Source of the DNA: Lachnospiraceae bacterium
GTDB lineage: Bacteria; Bacillota; Clostridia; Lachnospirales; Lachnospiraceae
Length of the DNA stretch: 5,615 bases
Direction: 5' to 3'
NCBI GenBank assembly: GCA_003446735.1
Contig: DMCJ01000233.1
Span: 1 to 5,615, forward strand
Within the stretch, counting starts at the first letter, position 1. Each line of letters starts with the position of its first letter. Made by a program: the position numbers and the translations under genes. Positions 4,835 through 5,615 of the stretch are shown here, piece after piece. The notes beneath the pieces were generated by a model. That model saw only the letters and a program-made list of their open reading frames with translations, searched no databases and was not told the DNA's origin.

Positions 4835-4858
4835 GATTTACGGAGATTTACGGAGATT
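4835..4858. repeat. Short 10-bp tandem repeat upstream of rnr
   Basis: GATTTACGGA occurs twice in direct succession (4835-4844, 4845-4854) and is followed by GATT on the plus strand. It lies between the secG terminator and the rnr start, where the rnr promoter or leader should be. No standard promoter boxes are clear there. Such a short repeat can arise by slippage and may mean nothing. Confidence 0.5.
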
Positions 4859-4880
4859 CCTGAGGATTTTCCCATAAAGT

Positions 4881-4905
4881 GAAAAACCCCCGCTTACGCA
4901 GGGGT
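4881..4905 (-). terminator. Strong intrinsic terminator behind secG
   Basis: On the minus strand ACCCCTGC-GTAA-GCGGGGGT forms an 8-bp, GC-rich stem with one T-G pair and a GTAA tetraloop (GNRA type), with five T residues running on from the stem. It lies about 25 nt after the secG stop codon. It should end the secG transcript, so rnr probably has its own promoter or relies on readthrough. Confidence 0.92.
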
Positions 4906-4930
4906 AAAAGTCCAATGAAACAAGTCCGGA

Positions 4931-5170
4931 TCAGAACCTCGTTATATTGAGCACGGCCGATAATACAAGGAACATAACGGCTGCGATCTTTGTAAGCAGC
5001 ACGAGCTTTCCTTCAAACGAGCGGCCTTTGTTCCTGCTCCAGTATGTATCCGTAGATCCGCTTAAAGCTCCGAGGCCGGCGGATTTTCCTTCCTGCATAA
5101 GCACGACTACGGTTAAAAATACGCAGTCGATCAAATATATGATTGTAAGTATTAATCTGAGTGTTCCCAT
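4931..5170 (-). CDS. secG: Preprotein translocase subunit SecG
   Basis: SecG is a small membrane subunit of the SecYEG channel that helps SecA-driven export. The 79-residue protein has the family layout: a first membrane helix (about 3-25), then the conserved cytoplasmic loop VLMQEGKSAGLGALSGSTDTYW (24-44) with NKGRSFEGKL (47-56), then a second helix (about 56-76). The length is typical for Firmicutes. Start choice: GGAGG at 5176-5180 is followed by two adjacent ATG codons. The second, at 5170, has the better 5-nt spacing; the ATG at 5173 leaves only 2 nt, and the in-frame TTG at 5182 lies upstream of the binding site. The gene has its own promoter and a strong terminator, so it is probably a single-gene transcript despite its fixed association with rnr and smpB. 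Confidence 0.96.
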   Translation of the reverse strand: MGTLRLILTIIYLIDCVFLTVVVLMQEGKSAGLGALSGSTDTYWSRNKGRSFEGKLVLLTKIAAVMFLVLSAVLNITRF

Positions 5171-5175
5171 CATTT

Positions 5176-5180
5176 CCTCC
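5176..5180 (-). promoter_or_regulatory. Ribosome binding site that fixes the secG start
   Basis: GGAGG lies 5 nt before the ATG at 5170 and only 2 nt before the ATG at 5173, favouring the shorter protein by one residue. Confidence 0.8.
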
Positions 5181-5200
5181 AAAAAATCACAGCAAATGTT

Positions 5201-5229
5201 ATATTAACATATATTTACATAAAACGCAA
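5201..5229 (-). promoter_or_regulatory. Promoter of secG
   Basis: On the minus strand TTGCGT (5224-5229), a 17-nt spacer and TAATAT (5201-5206) form a sigma-A type promoter. TG one base before the -10 box gives an extended -10 element. Transcription would start about 24 nt before the start codon's upstream ATG pair, leaving a short leader with the GGAGG site. It lies between the end of the solute-binding protein gene and secG, separating the two. Confidence 0.7.
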
Positions 5230-5247
5230 GCGGTTATTGAAAAATAA

Positions 5248-5615
5248 TTATCCGCACAGCTCTTTGATCTCCTGCCATATTTTTTTTGCACACTCCTTTT
5301 CATCTGTCCTGTCAAACAGATATTCATCCGCACCGCTCTTAAATGCGTCTATCACTTCCTCTTTTTCCATGTTGGGAATGATCACATTCATTTCATGCAA
5401 GCGTTCATTCATCTCTTCGGTCGCAGCATATTCAGTGCTCTCAAACATTCCTTCCTTTTCAAGGGCGTTTAATGCATTTTTGCTCACCGGTATACCCTTT
5501 TCCGTATACTGAAGCATGGCCATATAAGGATCGTTTAAAAGGAAATCAACAAGTCTTGCAGCTTCCTCCGGATGTCTTGTATCCGCGCTAATCGCCCACA
5601 TGGTCGCGGGCTTTA
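5248..5615 (-). CDS. C-terminal part of an ABC-transporter extracellular solute-binding protein (sugar type), cut by window edge
   Basis: The frame is open to the right edge, so 122 complete codons are seen and the N-terminus lies outside. The segment KPATMWAISADTRHPEEAARLVDFL, followed by LNDPYMAMLQYTEKGIPVSKNAL, is typical of the C-terminal lobe of family 1 solute-binding proteins of carbohydrate ABC transporters (MalE/UgpB group). There, 'hPeeAa.l.dFLlndp' is a helix and 'GiPvsk' follows the hinge region. In Gram-positive bacteria these proteins are lipid-anchored outside the membrane and deliver a sugar to the permease; the lipobox and the ligand cannot be judged here. The Met at 5601 is internal, since conserved residues continue upstream. 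No clear terminator separates it from secG. Confidence 0.85.
   Translation of the reverse strand, partial: KPATMWAISADTRHPEEAARLVDFLLNDPYMAMLQYTEKGIPVSKNALNALEKEGMFESTEYAATEEMNERLHEMNVIIPNMEKEEVIDAFKSGADEYLFDRTDEKECAKKIWQEIKELCG

Noticed and set aside
5230..5255. Bulged hairpin GCGG-TTATT/AATAA-CCGC over the stop codon of the solute-binding protein
   Set aside because: The stem is interrupted by a 4-nt bulge and lacks a following T-tract, so I do not call a terminator.

Overview
The window looks like a chromosomal segment from a Clostridia-class Firmicute, most likely Lachnospiraceae. The basis is the gene order secG–rnr–smpB–ssrA, the Firmicute-type SecG, and AGGAGG-type ribosome binding sites. 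Every gene I accept lies on the minus strand, so transcription runs from high to low coordinates. The family assignment is inference; no 16S or other marker gene is present.

From right to left (the direction of transcription): the C-terminal part of an ABC-transporter sugar-type solute-binding protein (5248-5615, cut by the window edge); secG (4931-5170) with its own promoter and a strong terminator behind it; rnr, encoding RNase R (2654-4798); a spacer built of two 30-bp tandem repeats; smpB (2075-2539); a consensus promoter; and ssrA, the tmRNA gene (1612-1949, 338 nt, encoded CCA, inferred tag ADNRLAAAA). Together rnr, smpB and ssrA are the trans-translation module. tmRNA and SmpB rescue stalled ribosomes and tag the nascent chain, and RNase R degrades the defective mRNA. 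SecG is an accessory subunit of the Sec translocon.

The accessory part lies immediately downstream of ssrA. The last 73 nt of the tmRNA gene are repeated, 72 of 73 identical, at 656-728, exactly 956 bp away. The repeat begins at the terminal CCA. A hairpin with a T-tract that looks like the original ssrA terminator lies beyond the far copy (601-647). This is the signature of integration at the 3' end of ssrA, with the tmRNA restored by DNA from the element. The interval holds a two-gene MNT–HEPN module (a minimal nucleotidyltransferase plus a UPF0332-type HEPN protein, overlapping by 16 nt). After the HEPN stop codon comes a 26-codon start-less fragment containing a double-glycine leader motif (EELDQVAGG). 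No integrase is present, so this is either a non-autonomous miniature island or what remains of a larger one.

Downstream of the old ssrA terminator is a gene for a small two-helix membrane protein (244-483) with a good ribosome binding site and a weak terminator. The leftmost 240 bases hold nothing I can assign, apart from a short reading frame ending in a His/Cys-rich tail.
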